DNA from: a virus
Strand: one strand, 5' to 3'
IMG/VR virus record: IMGVR_UViG_3300032731_001053
Location: 1 to 26,759 of that record
DNA length: 26,759 nucleotides
The notes under the pieces: generated by a model
Seen by the model: only the letters and a program-made list of their open reading frames with translations
What the model was told of the DNA's origin: nothing
Databases searched by the model: none
In this document: positions 14,612-21,749 of the stretch, piece by piece
Numbering within the stretch: the stretch's first letter is position 1
Layout of the letters: each line of letters starts with the position of its first letter
Program-made: the position numbers and the translations under genes

Positions 14612-15244
14612 TCACCCTGTCATCCCTTGGGCCGCCAGGTCCAGCGCTCCGTCCAGCTCGGACTCGTCCCCGGTGGCGTGCTGCATCATCGCGTCGATCC
14701 GGCTGGCGAAGCGGGTGTCCTGGAAGGGGTCATCCACCCCCAGGGCCTTCCGGCGGGTCCAGACGATGTACGCCTGGAAGAGCTGGGTGATGGCGTAGCC
14801 GAAGGTCCCGGAGCGGGCGCGCGGCCCGAAGTCCGGGTCGAACCGGACGATCTCCCGCTGCGGCATCGGCGGCTCACCGAAGGCGTGGGCCCGGGCGTAG
14901 GGGATCGCCTCGTCGTCGACGCCGACCTCCAGGAGGCGGGACCCGATGTTGAGGAGAGAACCCGGGCCGCCCTCCACGATCGCTCCCCGGAGTGCCCCGG
15001 TGAGCACCATGATCGGACGACCCGGGAAGTTGTCCTCTTTCCACTCCTCGTAGGCCGTGCTCAAGGCGCGGTGCCGAGGTCCGGTGTAGGTCCCCTCCGA
15101 GTCGAAGTGCTTGCGCTCGTGGATGCGGAACAGCTCGACGACGCGGCGGAACACGTCCTCGAAGTCGACCATCAGGTCCGCCCACTTCTCGATCCCGAAC
15201 TTCAGCCGGGAGGCGGAGGGGTCAAGCCGGAAGTCGAAGTCCAC
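14612..15244 (-). CDS. virion morphogenesis protein, Mu gpG / HK97 gp10-like
   Basis: The 210-residue product carries the pattern of the phage virion morphogenesis family. An N-terminal helical region is followed by RPIMVLTGALRGAI, then PYARAHAFG and a PQREIVRF segment that resembles the conserved ArihqfG...PpR of the family. These proteins act in joining head and tail or completing the tail. The start is GTG 15244 with GGGAG upstream, 11 bases after the previous stop. The position between a probable adaptor and the tail terminator agrees. The C-terminus extends beyond the usual core in a helical tail of about 60 residues. Confidence 0.75.
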   Translation of the reverse strand: MDFDFRLDPSASRLKFGIEKWADLMVDFEDVFRRVVELFRIHERKHFDSEGTYTGPRHRALSTAYEEWKEDNFPGRPIMVLTGALRGAIVEGGPGSLLNIGSRLLEVGVDDEAIPYARAHAFGEPPMPQREIVRFDPDFGPRARSGTFGYAITQLFQAYIVWTRRKALGVDDPFQDTRFASRIDAMMQHATGDESELDGALDLAAQGMTG

Positions 15245-15255
15245 CGTGGGGCTCC

Positions 15256-15807
15256 CTACAGCGGGTCGCCGTCCTCGAAGGTCGGCTGGGGCAGGTAGGG
15301 GACGTCATCCCCACCAGGCGTGACGTCGAAGTTCGGGTCCGCGCCCTCGACCGCGGAGGTCCGCGCCCGGGAGGTGTCGGCCGCCGTCAGCTCTTCGGTG
15401 GCGCCCTGCGCGATGAGGACCTGACGGAGCTGGCCGAAGTCGCCCTGGACCCAGCGGCCGTCCTTGTCGGTGTAGCCGGTGACTCCGCGCGCCAGCTCCA
15501 GGAGCATCTTTGCGGACTTCTCCTGGCCCTCCAGGAGGGAGGACTTGCTCGTCAGGACCAGGAGGCTCGCCCAGAGGGTCTCCGCGTTCCGGGCCAGCTC
15601 GAGAGAGATGGAGGCGGCGGTCAGGGTGACCGACAGGCTCTCCCGGAGGAGGGCTACCTGGACGGTGGTGGAGGCCCGGTCCCAGAGGTAGGTCGCGTCA
15701 GTGAGGGTGGGCTCGGTGGCAGACGCTCCGTCCGCGAGGGTGCCGCCGTCGATGTCCGCGACCGCGGCGAGGGCGTTGGCGAGGCTGGCGCAGTAGTGGT
15801 CGACCAC
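15256..15807 (-). CDS. probable head-tail adaptor or connector protein
   Basis: The 183-residue product is mostly helical (about residues 40-110, including ISLELARNAETLWASLLVL) with an acidic, Pro-rich C-terminus (GDDVPYLPQPTFEDGD). It starts at GTG 15807 three bases after the previous stop, with GGAGG eight bases upstream. It precedes the gpG-like gene, the place where Mu-like phages encode head-tail adaptors. There is no recognisable signature, so a minor head protein is equally possible. Confidence 0.5.
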   Translation of the reverse strand: MVDHYCASLANALAAVADIDGGTLADGASATEPTLTDATYLWDRASTTVQVALLRESLSVTLTAASISLELARNAETLWASLLVLTSKSSLLEGQEKSAKMLLELARGVTGYTDKDGRWVQGDFGQLRQVLIAQGATEELTAADTSRARTSAVEGADPNFDVTPGGDDVPYLPQPTFEDGDPL

Positions 15808-15810
15808 GGG

Positions 15811-16017
15811 TCAGCCCTCCGTGGACTTCCCCGCCTTGGGGCCACGCCGCTTCGCTGCGCGCTCCGGACTGTCGATCACCAGCTCGGCATGACGGCGCTC
15901 GACCAGGAGGGCGGCGCTGTCCGGGGTCACGGAGAAGACCTCGCCCTGACGGACGCGGACCCTTCCGGGGCCGAGGCCGAGGGAGAGGGCCACCAGAGCA
16001 CGGAGCTTGACCGTCAT
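15811..16017 (-). CDS. small hypothetical phage protein
   Basis: The 68-residue product begins with a strand-rich part and has a segment (RVRQGEVFSVTPDSAALLV) resembling the small phage proteins in which a short beta barrel is followed by a residue-binding or docking helix; such proteins often lie among head-tail joining genes. The C-terminus is basic (RAAKRRGPKAGK). The ATG at 16017 overlaps the upstream stop as ATGA, which decides the start; the larger frame reading from 16356 is a shadow of the upstream gene. The function is unknown. Confidence 0.6.
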   Translation of the reverse strand: MTVKLRALVALSLGLGPGRVRVRQGEVFSVTPDSAALLVERRHAELVIDSPERAAKRRGPKAGKSTEG

Positions 16018-16406
16018 CCCAGCTCCGGGAGGGGCTCGTCGTCGGTGTCGCCGCCGCCGGCCTTGAGCTTCTTCTCCAGGCGGGTGACCTTGCCCCGGAG
16101 GACGGCCCGCTCGCCCTTGACGGACTTGAGCTCTGCGTGCACCTCGTCGAGCACCGTCCCGAGGCTGGCGATCTCCCGGAGGGCGTCGACCAGCTCGGCC
16201 TCCGCGCCGCCCTCGGTGACCAGGCCCTCCCGGCGGACCGGGCGGATGCAGGTCTCGTGGCCGGGGACGAGCCAGTCGCCGTCCTCGCCCTGGACCGCCT
16301 TCGCGGCGAGGACGTCCGGGACAGCGGCGCCAGCGCGGAGGAGCTCTCCGCCCCACCGGAGGGAGCCGGGGCCGATCTCGAAGAGGGGGGGGGTGGGCTC
16401 AGACAT
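16014..16406 (-). CDS. hypothetical protein with coiled-coil end
   Basis: The 130-residue product has a compact N-terminal part that includes GDWLVPGHETCIRPV. From about residue 65 to 115 it is a charged helix with a heptad-like pattern (EVHAELKSVKGERAVLRGK), then an acidic end. AGAGGAG nine bases before ATG 16406 supports the start. It lies between the large repeat-built virion protein and the head-tail joining genes, in the same direction and coupled to the next gene by ATGA. It could be a minor head or head-tail joining protein; no family is recognised. Confidence 0.6.
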   Translation of the reverse strand: MSEPTPPLFEIGPGSLRWGGELLRAGAAVPDVLAAKAVQGEDGDWLVPGHETCIRPVRREGLVTEGGAEAELVDALREIASLGTVLDEVHAELKSVKGERAVLRGKVTRLEKKLKAGGGDTDDEPLPELG

Positions 16407-16442
16407 CGAGGGGCACTCCTCTGGATGAAGGGGGCTGTGGAG

Positions 16443-18959
16443 CTACGCGCCCCAAGCCTCCACGGTCAGGACGTCGTTGACCTGGATGTCGGGAGCGGCG
16501 CCGCCGCCGAAGGTGCAGGCCACGTCGCCGCCGCCGCCGACCATGAAGACGTCGGTTCCGAACCGAATCGTCCCGGCCGCCGGGTCGTGGGCCTGCACCA
16601 GGAAGCTGACCACCGCGAAGGGGAAGGCCACCGACAGGCTGTTGGCGATCATGGCCGCGGTCACCACGACCTCGGTCGCGCTGTGCCGGCGGGCCGCCTT
16701 CGCCCGGCCGCCGAGGGTGTTCATGTTGACGTTACCCACGTTCCAGATGGAGTTGATGTGGGTGATCGCCTCGGCCAGGACGATGCTGGGGTCAGCCCCG
16801 ACGGGGGTGCCGCCAGCACCGTCGGCAGACAGGATCCGCAGGTCGGTGCCCGCGGCCTGGCCGAAGATGTTCTCGGTGCCCGAGCCGTTGATCGCCGTGA
16901 CGAGGTTGGTCAGCGTGGCCGCAGGGGTGCCGCCGATGACCACGTTGATGTTGCCGCCGACGCCGCCGAACTCGTAGACGTCCGCGCCGATGGTCAGCGT
17001 GTCGTTGGCGTTCGGCTGGTTCACGAAGTCCAGCGAGGCCACGGCCACGCAGCCCTCGTCGCCCACCTTCTCCGCGAAGGCCACGTCCAGCTTGTTGATC
17101 GAGGCGAATAGCGACTCGTCGTCAGCGACCACGTTCTCCTCGGTGTAGTCGCGGGCTGCGTCGTTGGTGCCGCCGATCAGCACGCCCAGGGCGGTGAGCA
17201 CGGTCTCCAGGTCGGCGCCGGCCCAGAAGCCGGCCGTGTCGAACAGGCCGATCCGGGAGGCGCCGCCTCCGGCCAGGATGGACGCCAGCAGCGCGCTGGA
17301 CGGACCCAGGGACAGGACGTGCCAGTTGGTGCCGTCGCTGGCGATGTAGAGGCTCTCGCCCGCGTTGACGGTCGCGACCAGGCCGGCGGCGTCGTTGTTC
17401 ACCGTGAGGATGTCCGCGGCGGCCGTGCCGGTGTTCACCAGCCAGTACCAGAGGCGATCGGCTTCCGCCGGCAGGGTCACGACGCGCGTGGCCGCGTCCG
17501 GGTCGAGCCGGTGGAGGTGCGGGTCCGTGATGACCAGGGTCTTGCCCGCGGCCAGCACCTCCTCGTTGGTGGAGCTCGGGCCGGTCGCCAGCTCCGCTAG
17601 GGCGCCCTCGACCGTGGTGGCCGTGATGATCGCCAGAGCGTCCGCGATGCCGATCCGGGTGGCGCCCAGGCCGGCCACCGTGCTGGCGAGAGCCGCCGAG
17701 GACGAGCCCAGGAAGCCCACGGTCCAGGTGGCGCCGTCGCTGACCACCAGCAGGGTCTCGCCCGCGTTGACGGTCGCGACCAGGCCGGCGGCGTCGTTGT
17801 TCACCGTGAGGATGTCCGCGGCGGCGTCCCCGCTGTTGCGGATGAAGTACCAGCGCCGGTCCTCCTCCACCGGGAGCGTGACCACGCGGGTCGCGGCGTC
17901 CGGGTCCAGGGTCTGGAAGGCCGGCTCGCCCGTGGCGATCACCTTGCCCGCGGCCAGCGTCTCGACGTTGTGCCGGCCCAGGCCGGCAGCGGTGCTGACG
18001 GCGACGACCGTCGCCTGGGTGGTCCCGCCGAGCAGCAGCACCCGGTCGGACTCCGCCGCCAGGATGATGGGCTGTCCGCCCGGGGTCGCGATCTTGCCGG
18101 CGCCGATGGCGTGCCGGATGGTGATCGGTGCGCCCGCCGGGTCGTCAGCCGCCAGGACCAGGAACTCACCAGCGGACAGGCCCGAGATGTCGTCCAGGTC
18201 GTCGGCCGTGGCGCCCGCGCCGTCCACCGACATGTAGCCCTGCGACTTCGCGATGGCGCCCGCGCCGTCGATCTCCACCCGCACGGCGTCGACGAAGAGC
18301 ATCCCCAGCACGGTCAGGATCGCTCCCGCGGTCTGGCCGGGGCTCAGGGCGAGGACGCTGGAGGTCGCGGTGGTGATCTCGGCGGAGGTCGCCATCCAGC
18401 CCGCACCGAAGTCAGCCCAGGCCGCGCCGGTCCAAGCGATCTCGCTGCCGGCCTCGAACACGGCGCCGGTGTTGGTCTTGGTGGCGTCGTTGTCCGTGAC
18501 GTCGGCCGCGATCCGGTAGTACCAGCCGGGGCGGACCGCGGCGAGGGTCGGGAAGTCGGCCGCGACGGTGATCACCCCGCGGAAGATCAGCGGGGCGGTG
18601 GCGCTCGCGTCGATGGCGAGCGGGATGATCACGATGTTGGTGCCGTTGTGGTACGCCAGCACCATGTCGTCGGCGTCGGCCAGGGAGATGTCGAGGCCGC
18701 CTGGACAGCTCAGGTTGCCCACGCCGTCCCGCAGCACGACCGTCCGAGCTCCGCTCTCAGGCTGGAGGTAGGCCATGTCCCCGTCGGACATGCCGTTGAT
18801 CGTGTCGAGGTTGTCCGACGCGGCGTCCGCCTCGGTGTCCACGCGGACCCGACCGGACTTCACCGTGATCGCGCCGGTGGCGATGGTCGCCTCCTTCGAG
18901 GGCACCGTCATGCCCAGGTGGGCGACGATCTGGGCGTAGAAGTGGCCGGGTCCGCTCAT
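16443..18959 (-). CDS. large repeat-built virion protein, possible head fibre or decoration
   Basis: The 838-residue product directly follows the major capsid gene, with GAGGAG six bases before ATG 18959. It is built from beta-rich modules. One type occurs near residues 36-112 and again near 240-315 (shared pattern DLDTI..SGD..L, then GG..I.L...D.VLL). Another occurs near 351-414 and 485-548 and begins LDPDAATRVVTLP in both, followed by AADILTVNNDAAGLVATVNA. The second type contains a perfect 70-bp DNA repeat. Similar modules occur in fibrous and decoration proteins of phages. The location inside the head block suggests a capsid-attached fibre or surface protein rather than a tail fibre, but that is inference. 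No enzyme motif is seen. Confidence 0.75.
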   Translation of the reverse strand: MSGPGHFYAQIVAHLGMTVPSKEATIATGAITVKSGRVRVDTEADAASDNLDTINGMSDGDMAYLQPESGARTVVLRDGVGNLSCPGGLDISLADADDMVLAYHNGTNIVIIPLAIDASATAPLIFRGVITVAADFPTLAAVRPGWYYRIAADVTDNDATKTNTGAVFEAGSEIAWTGAAWADFGAGWMATSAEITTATSSVLALSPGQTAGAILTVLGMLFVDAVRVEIDGAGAIAKSQGYMSVDGAGATADDLDDISGLSAGEFLVLAADDPAGAPITIRHAIGAGKIATPGGQPIILAAESDRVLLLGGTTQATVVAVSTAAGLGRHNVETLAAGKVIATGEPAFQTLDPDAATRVVTLPVEEDRRWYFIRNSGDAAADILTVNNDAAGLVATVNAGETLLVVSDGATWTVGFLGSSSAALASTVAGLGATRIGIADALAIITATTVEGALAELATGPSSTNEEVLAAGKTLVITDPHLHRLDPDAATRVVTLPAEADRLWYWLVNTGTAAADILTVNNDAAGLVATVNAGESLYIASDGTNWHVLSLGPSSALLASILAGGGASRIGLFDTAGFWAGADLETVLTALGVLIGGTNDAARDYTEENVVADDESLFASINKLDVAFAEKVGDEGCVAVASLDFVNQPNANDTLTIGADVYEFGGVGGNINVVIGGTPAATLTNLVTAINGSGTENIFGQAAGTDLRILSADGAGGTPVGADPSIVLAEAITHINSIWNVGNVNMNTLGGRAKAARRHSATEVVVTAAMIANSLSVAFPFAVVSFLVQAHDPAAGTIRFGTDVFMVGGGGDVACTFGGGAAPDIQVNDVLTVEAWGA
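17354..17423. repeat. 70-bp perfect direct repeat, copy 1
   Basis: Seventy bases here are identical to 17756-17825, 402 bases away, a whole number of codons. Both copies code for the same part (AADILTVNNDAAGLVATVNA) of two modules in the large virion protein. Identity at silent positions contrasts with the divergence of the module sequences on either side. Confidence 0.93.
17756..17825. repeat. 70-bp perfect direct repeat, copy 2
   Basis: This is the second copy of the 70-bp repeat at 17354-17423, in the same orientation and reading frame. Recombination between the two copies would delete 134 codons from the gene without breaking the frame. Confidence 0.93.
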
Positions 18960-19012
18960 GCTCGTCTCCTCGGCCCGGGGCTACCCGGGGCTCATGCTCC
19001 GCCGCCGGCGGT

Positions 19013-20017
19013 CTAGCCGTGGGCGTTGACGACCAGGTAGCTCTCGTCCCAGCCGCCGGTGCCGTCGATCTGGAGCCACTGCTCGTCCCAGCTGATCGTG
19101 TTCCGCTCGACCCCGGGCTTCGGGAACCAGCGCTTCACCGCGCCCTCGTCGCCGTTGGCGAGCTGGTAGCGCGCGAAGGCGCCGTTGGGCTCGTCAGCGA
19201 CCAGGCTGTCCACCTTGTTGAGCAGGGTGATGTGGTTGCCCCACACCCGGGAGAGGCTGGCCGTCTGGCCCGGCTCCGCGGTGTTCCGCCGCGAGCGGCC
19301 GATGAACACGTTCTGCTCCGGCACCATCCAGATCCGGGCGATGACCGCCTTGAGCAGCGACGGGGCGCGGGAGTCGACCATCCGGCCGATGCTCTCGCGG
19401 ACCTGGGCTCGGAAGGTGTTGAACTGCGGGTGGGCGTTGTACTTCTGGGCCACGAGATCGTTCATCACGATCCCGTTGGCCTCGATGCCCTTCGCCTCCA
19501 GGAACGTGTTGCGAACGGAGTCGATCAGCGCGAGCTGGTCGCTGTTCGGGTTGTCCACCTGGTCGGCCGCCAGCCAGGTCTCGGACCGGCCCGCGGCGCC
19601 GGCCGTGGTCGTGTTCTGCACGATCGCCTGGCCGAGCACCTCCCGGCGCAGCATCAGCATGTTCATCACCCGCCGGCCGAAGCTCCGCCGCAGGTTGATC
19701 TTCGTCGCCGGGCCGCCGAGGCGCCGCTGGGCCTTCTCGTCGATCGTGAAGCCGCCGCCGAAGTCGTTGAGGTTCCACCCGGAGACCTCACCGAAGAGGA
19801 TCTCGAACTCCGGGTAGTCCCCGCCGATCCCGCGGAAGTAATCCATGTCCGGGAAGGCGGCGCCGAACCCACCGAGGACCTCCATGAAGTCGCCGGTGAA
19901 GTCGTTGACCGCGACCCGCGTGAAGACCTGCTCCGCGATGTAGTCGGAGAGGCTGTTGCCGTAGGCCCGGAGCTGGCTCTCGAGGAGTCCATCGCGGGAG
20001 ACGCTGGGGTTGGGCAT
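19013..20017 (-). CDS. major capsid protein
   Basis: The 334-residue product follows the protease-scaffold and cement genes, the standard place of the major capsid gene. It has the size and mixed alpha/beta composition of HK97-fold capsid proteins. There is a helical N-terminal arm, a Gly/Phe-rich early region (GGFGAAFPDMDYF) that could correspond to the extended loop, a long central helix region (RRSFGRRVMNMLMLRREVLG), and later strands around NGIVMNDLVAQKYN. AAGGAG seven bases before ATG 20017 is one of the best ribosome sites of the window, fitting high expression. The exact capsid family could not be named by eye; the call rests on order, size and strong start. Confidence 0.78.
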   Translation of the reverse strand: MPNPSVSRDGLLESQLRAYGNSLSDYIAEQVFTRVAVNDFTGDFMEVLGGFGAAFPDMDYFRGIGGDYPEFEILFGEVSGWNLNDFGGGFTIDEKAQRRLGGPATKINLRRSFGRRVMNMLMLRREVLGQAIVQNTTTAGAAGRSETWLAADQVDNPNSDQLALIDSVRNTFLEAKGIEANGIVMNDLVAQKYNAHPQFNTFRAQVRESIGRMVDSRAPSLLKAVIARIWMVPEQNVFIGRSRRNTAEPGQTASLSRVWGNHITLLNKVDSLVADEPNGAFARYQLANGDEGAVKRWFPKPGVERNTISWDEQWLQIDGTGGWDESYLVVNAHG

Positions 20018-20069
20018 CGTGGTGCTCCTTGGGGCTCAGGGCTGTAGCAGAGGGGCCGAGCCGCTAGGG

Positions 20070-20480
20070 CTAGGTGACCTCGTAGTAGAAGTGGTTGATC
20101 TCGATCGCGAACTCGTCGCCAGCGGCGCCCGGGGTGCCCTTGGAGTAGCCGCAGGACCAGTTGCCGTCGCTGGCGGTGACCACCCTGCTGGTGGCGTCGA
20201 CCATGACCGGAACGTCGAAGGCGATCGCGGCTCCGGCGATGACGCGCGCGCCACCCTCCGTCACGACGTCGACGCGGGCACCCGCCGGCAGGGCGGAGTA
20301 GTCCCGGACGTTGGCGGTCAGGAAGCCGGTGGTCTTGCCGGTCGCCGGGTGCGACGGGTCCGTCTGGAGGTCGGTGTCCGCCCCGGTCGACTTGACCGCG
20401 AGGTACTTGGACGTGGAGAAGTCGGCGTCCGTCGGGAACGACTGGACGACCGGCTTGGGGAGGGGGAGGGCGACGGACAT
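20070..20480 (-). CDS. capsid cement / decoration protein (DUF2190-like)
   Basis: The 136-residue product shows the pattern of small beta-barrel capsid stabilising proteins. After a variable N-terminus come VVTEGGARVIAGAAIAFDV, a strand with PVMVDATSRVVTA, then GYSKGTPGAAGDEFAIEI, in line with the AiagGa...G..V.vd...kv.pA...GvA...A..Ge.v.V pattern of this family. Such proteins bind outside the expanded shell. AGGAG seven bases before ATG 20480 overlaps the end of the previous gene. The position between protease-scaffold and major capsid genes is typical for lambdoid and Mu-like head blocks. Confidence 0.75.
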   Translation of the reverse strand: MSVALPLPKPVVQSFPTDADFSTSKYLAVKSTGADTDLQTDPSHPATGKTTGFLTANVRDYSALPAGARVDVVTEGGARVIAGAAIAFDVPVMVDATSRVVTASDGNWSCGYSKGTPGAAGDEFAIEINHFYYEVT

Positions 20481-20489
20481 CGTGGGCTC

Positions 20490-21053
20490 CTACGCCTGCG
20501 GCTCGTGGGGGTTGAAGTCGGCGTTGAGGTACGCCGTCATGTGGCCGGGGCGGGCCAGCACGGTGTCCTCGGCCTGGGTCCGCAGCTCGAGCGTCGCCTG
20601 GTCAAGGCCCTCGGCCTTGACCAGGCGGGCGACCTCGGTCTCGACGGCCGCCACGACCTTGGCCGCGGTCAGGGCGTCGTCGCCGGTCTCGCCGTGGCCC
20701 CGGAGGGTCCCCAGCTCCTCGGTCTTGCCGGCCTCGAAGAGGTCCTCGACGAAGGCGACGGCCTTGTCCCAGCCGCTCACCTTCGTCTCGCCGTCCAGGA
20801 TGCGCAGCAGGCCGTCCTTCTTGGCCGGCTTGACCCGGCCCTCCTTCACGAACCGGGCCACCAGGGAGTCCCGCTGGGCGGAGAGCAGGGTGTCCCGCTC
20901 GGCCTTGAGCGTCACGATCGCCTGCTCCCGGACGCTCAGGGTCTCCGTGGAGGTCTTGAGCTCGTCCTGGATCGCCTCGACGGCGACGGACAGCTCCTGA
21001 TCGGAAGCCTCGGCTCGGAGCTTGAGGCGGCTGGTCACGAGGGGGAGGGTCAT
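20490..21053 (-). CDS. nested in-frame scaffold protein (Mu gpZ-like)
   Basis: An ATG at 21053, residue 233 of the protease-scaffold frame, is preceded by GAGGAG (21063-21068) with nine bases between, as good as most gene starts in this window. The product would be 187 residues. It begins MTLPLVTSRLKLRAEASD, continues as the charged helical scaffold, and lacks the protease domain. In Mu and lambda an internal start makes the scaffold in excess over the protease, and the boundary between protease and helix lies at the same place here. The internal start is seen in the sequence; its use is inference. Confidence 0.65.
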   Translation of the reverse strand: MTLPLVTSRLKLRAEASDQELSVAVEAIQDELKTSTETLSVREQAIVTLKAERDTLLSAQRDSLVARFVKEGRVKPAKKDGLLRILDGETKVSGWDKAVAFVEDLFEAGKTEELGTLRGHGETGDDALTAAKVVAAVETEVARLVKAEGLDQATLELRTQAEDTVLARPGHMTAYLNADFNPHEPQA

Positions 21054-21749
21054 CGGGGTCTGCTCCTCGGCTGGGCGCTGCTGCCCGTGACGCGACAGTA
21101 GCATGACGGTCCTTGCGCTCTGCAAGGACTCCGCGGGGGGGACAGGAAGATCGGGGAGCCGGAGCCCCTGGATCATCGGGTCGTTGCAGAAGGTCGCGCC
21201 CTCTACCAACCAGCCGCCGAGGGGCTTCTCGTCGACCTTCGAGAGCGCGAAGTCGGGGTGGACCAACTCCACCGAGGTGCCCGCGAAGTCTCCAGACGCC
21301 CGGGTCTCAACCCCGGCTGCCGTCCACTCGTAGAGGGCTTCGAGGATCGGGGTGCCTGCGGGGAGCTGCTGACCGGGCCGATCCCCGCCGGGCCACTCCT
21401 TGACCCGGAGGTCGACGATCCGAGCCCGTGCCTTGGTCTCCTCGGCGGCGCAGGAGCCGAAGGCGAGCGCGTGGTTGATGTCCACCTTCGGCCCGCCGCC
21501 GGGCCAGTAGCCCTCGGCCTGCGCCTTGCGGAAGACCGCCGGCATCCCGCGGATGTCCTCCTCCGTGAAGGTCACGGAGCGCTGGCTCTTGCCGCCGGGC
21601 TTCCGGGCCACGTAGTGGTGGAAGGTCCCCGGGTAGAGCTGCTCGACCCAGGAGCGGCCGGCGGACCACTCCGCCTCCGCCTGGGGGTCGGCCGCAACCC
21701 TCTCCGTCTCCCGGAGGGCGACCCAGGGGCTCCACAGCTCGGTCGTCAT
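20490..21749 (-). CDS. prohead protease with C-terminal scaffold, Mu gpI-like
   Basis: The 419-residue product matches the Mu gpI type. KVDINHALAF near residues 88-97 corresponds to the conserved D-x-x-H region. EALYEWTAAGVETRASGDFAG and the later SVELVHPDF and LVEGATFCNDPMIQGL fit the family's W-T-x-x-G, S-P-x-F and L-x-x-N-P segments (residues 138-196). The C-terminal half is a charged, coiled helix (about 245-320) typical of scaffolds, ending in an acidic region. It would process the prohead interior and then itself. The ATG at 21749 overlaps the portal-MuF stop as ATGA. An internal in-frame start at 21053 probably makes a separate scaffold. Confidence 0.82.
   Translation of the reverse strand: MTTELWSPWVALRETERVAADPQAEAEWSAGRSWVEQLYPGTFHHYVARKPGGKSQRSVTFTEEDIRGMPAVFRKAQAEGYWPGGGPKVDINHALAFGSCAAEETKARARIVDLRVKEWPGGDRPGQQLPAGTPILEALYEWTAAGVETRASGDFAGTSVELVHPDFALSKVDEKPLGGWLVEGATFCNDPMIQGLRLPDLPVPPAESLQSARTVMLLSRHGQQRPAEEQTPMTLPLVTSRLKLRAEASDQELSVAVEAIQDELKTSTETLSVREQAIVTLKAERDTLLSAQRDSLVARFVKEGRVKPAKKDGLLRILDGETKVSGWDKAVAFVEDLFEAGKTEELGTLRGHGETGDDALTAAKVVAAVETEVARLVKAEGLDQATLELRTQAEDTVLARPGHMTAYLNADFNPHEPQA
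20595..20627. repeat. perfect 15-bp inverted repeat with 3-base loop
   Basis: The arms CGCCTGGTCAAGGCC and its exact reverse complement flank the loop CTC. It lies inside the scaffold part of the protease-scaffold gene, where it codes for ARLVKAEGLDQAT without disturbing the frame. No T tract follows, so it is not a standard terminator. Confidence 0.92.

Noticed and set aside
12019-14790. A 923-codon open frame on the + strand opposite the tail genes
   Set aside because: It runs antisense across several well supported - strand genes, has Arg/Gly/Pro/His-rich composition, no ribosome site and no protein-like domains. Such frames are expected in codon-biased G+C-rich DNA where stops are rare on the opposite strand.
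18981-18995. Mini-ORF of four codons on the - strand before the large virion gene
   Set aside because: ATG AGC CCC GGG TAG with GGAG one base away is too short and too badly spaced to call; likely chance in G+C-rich spacer.
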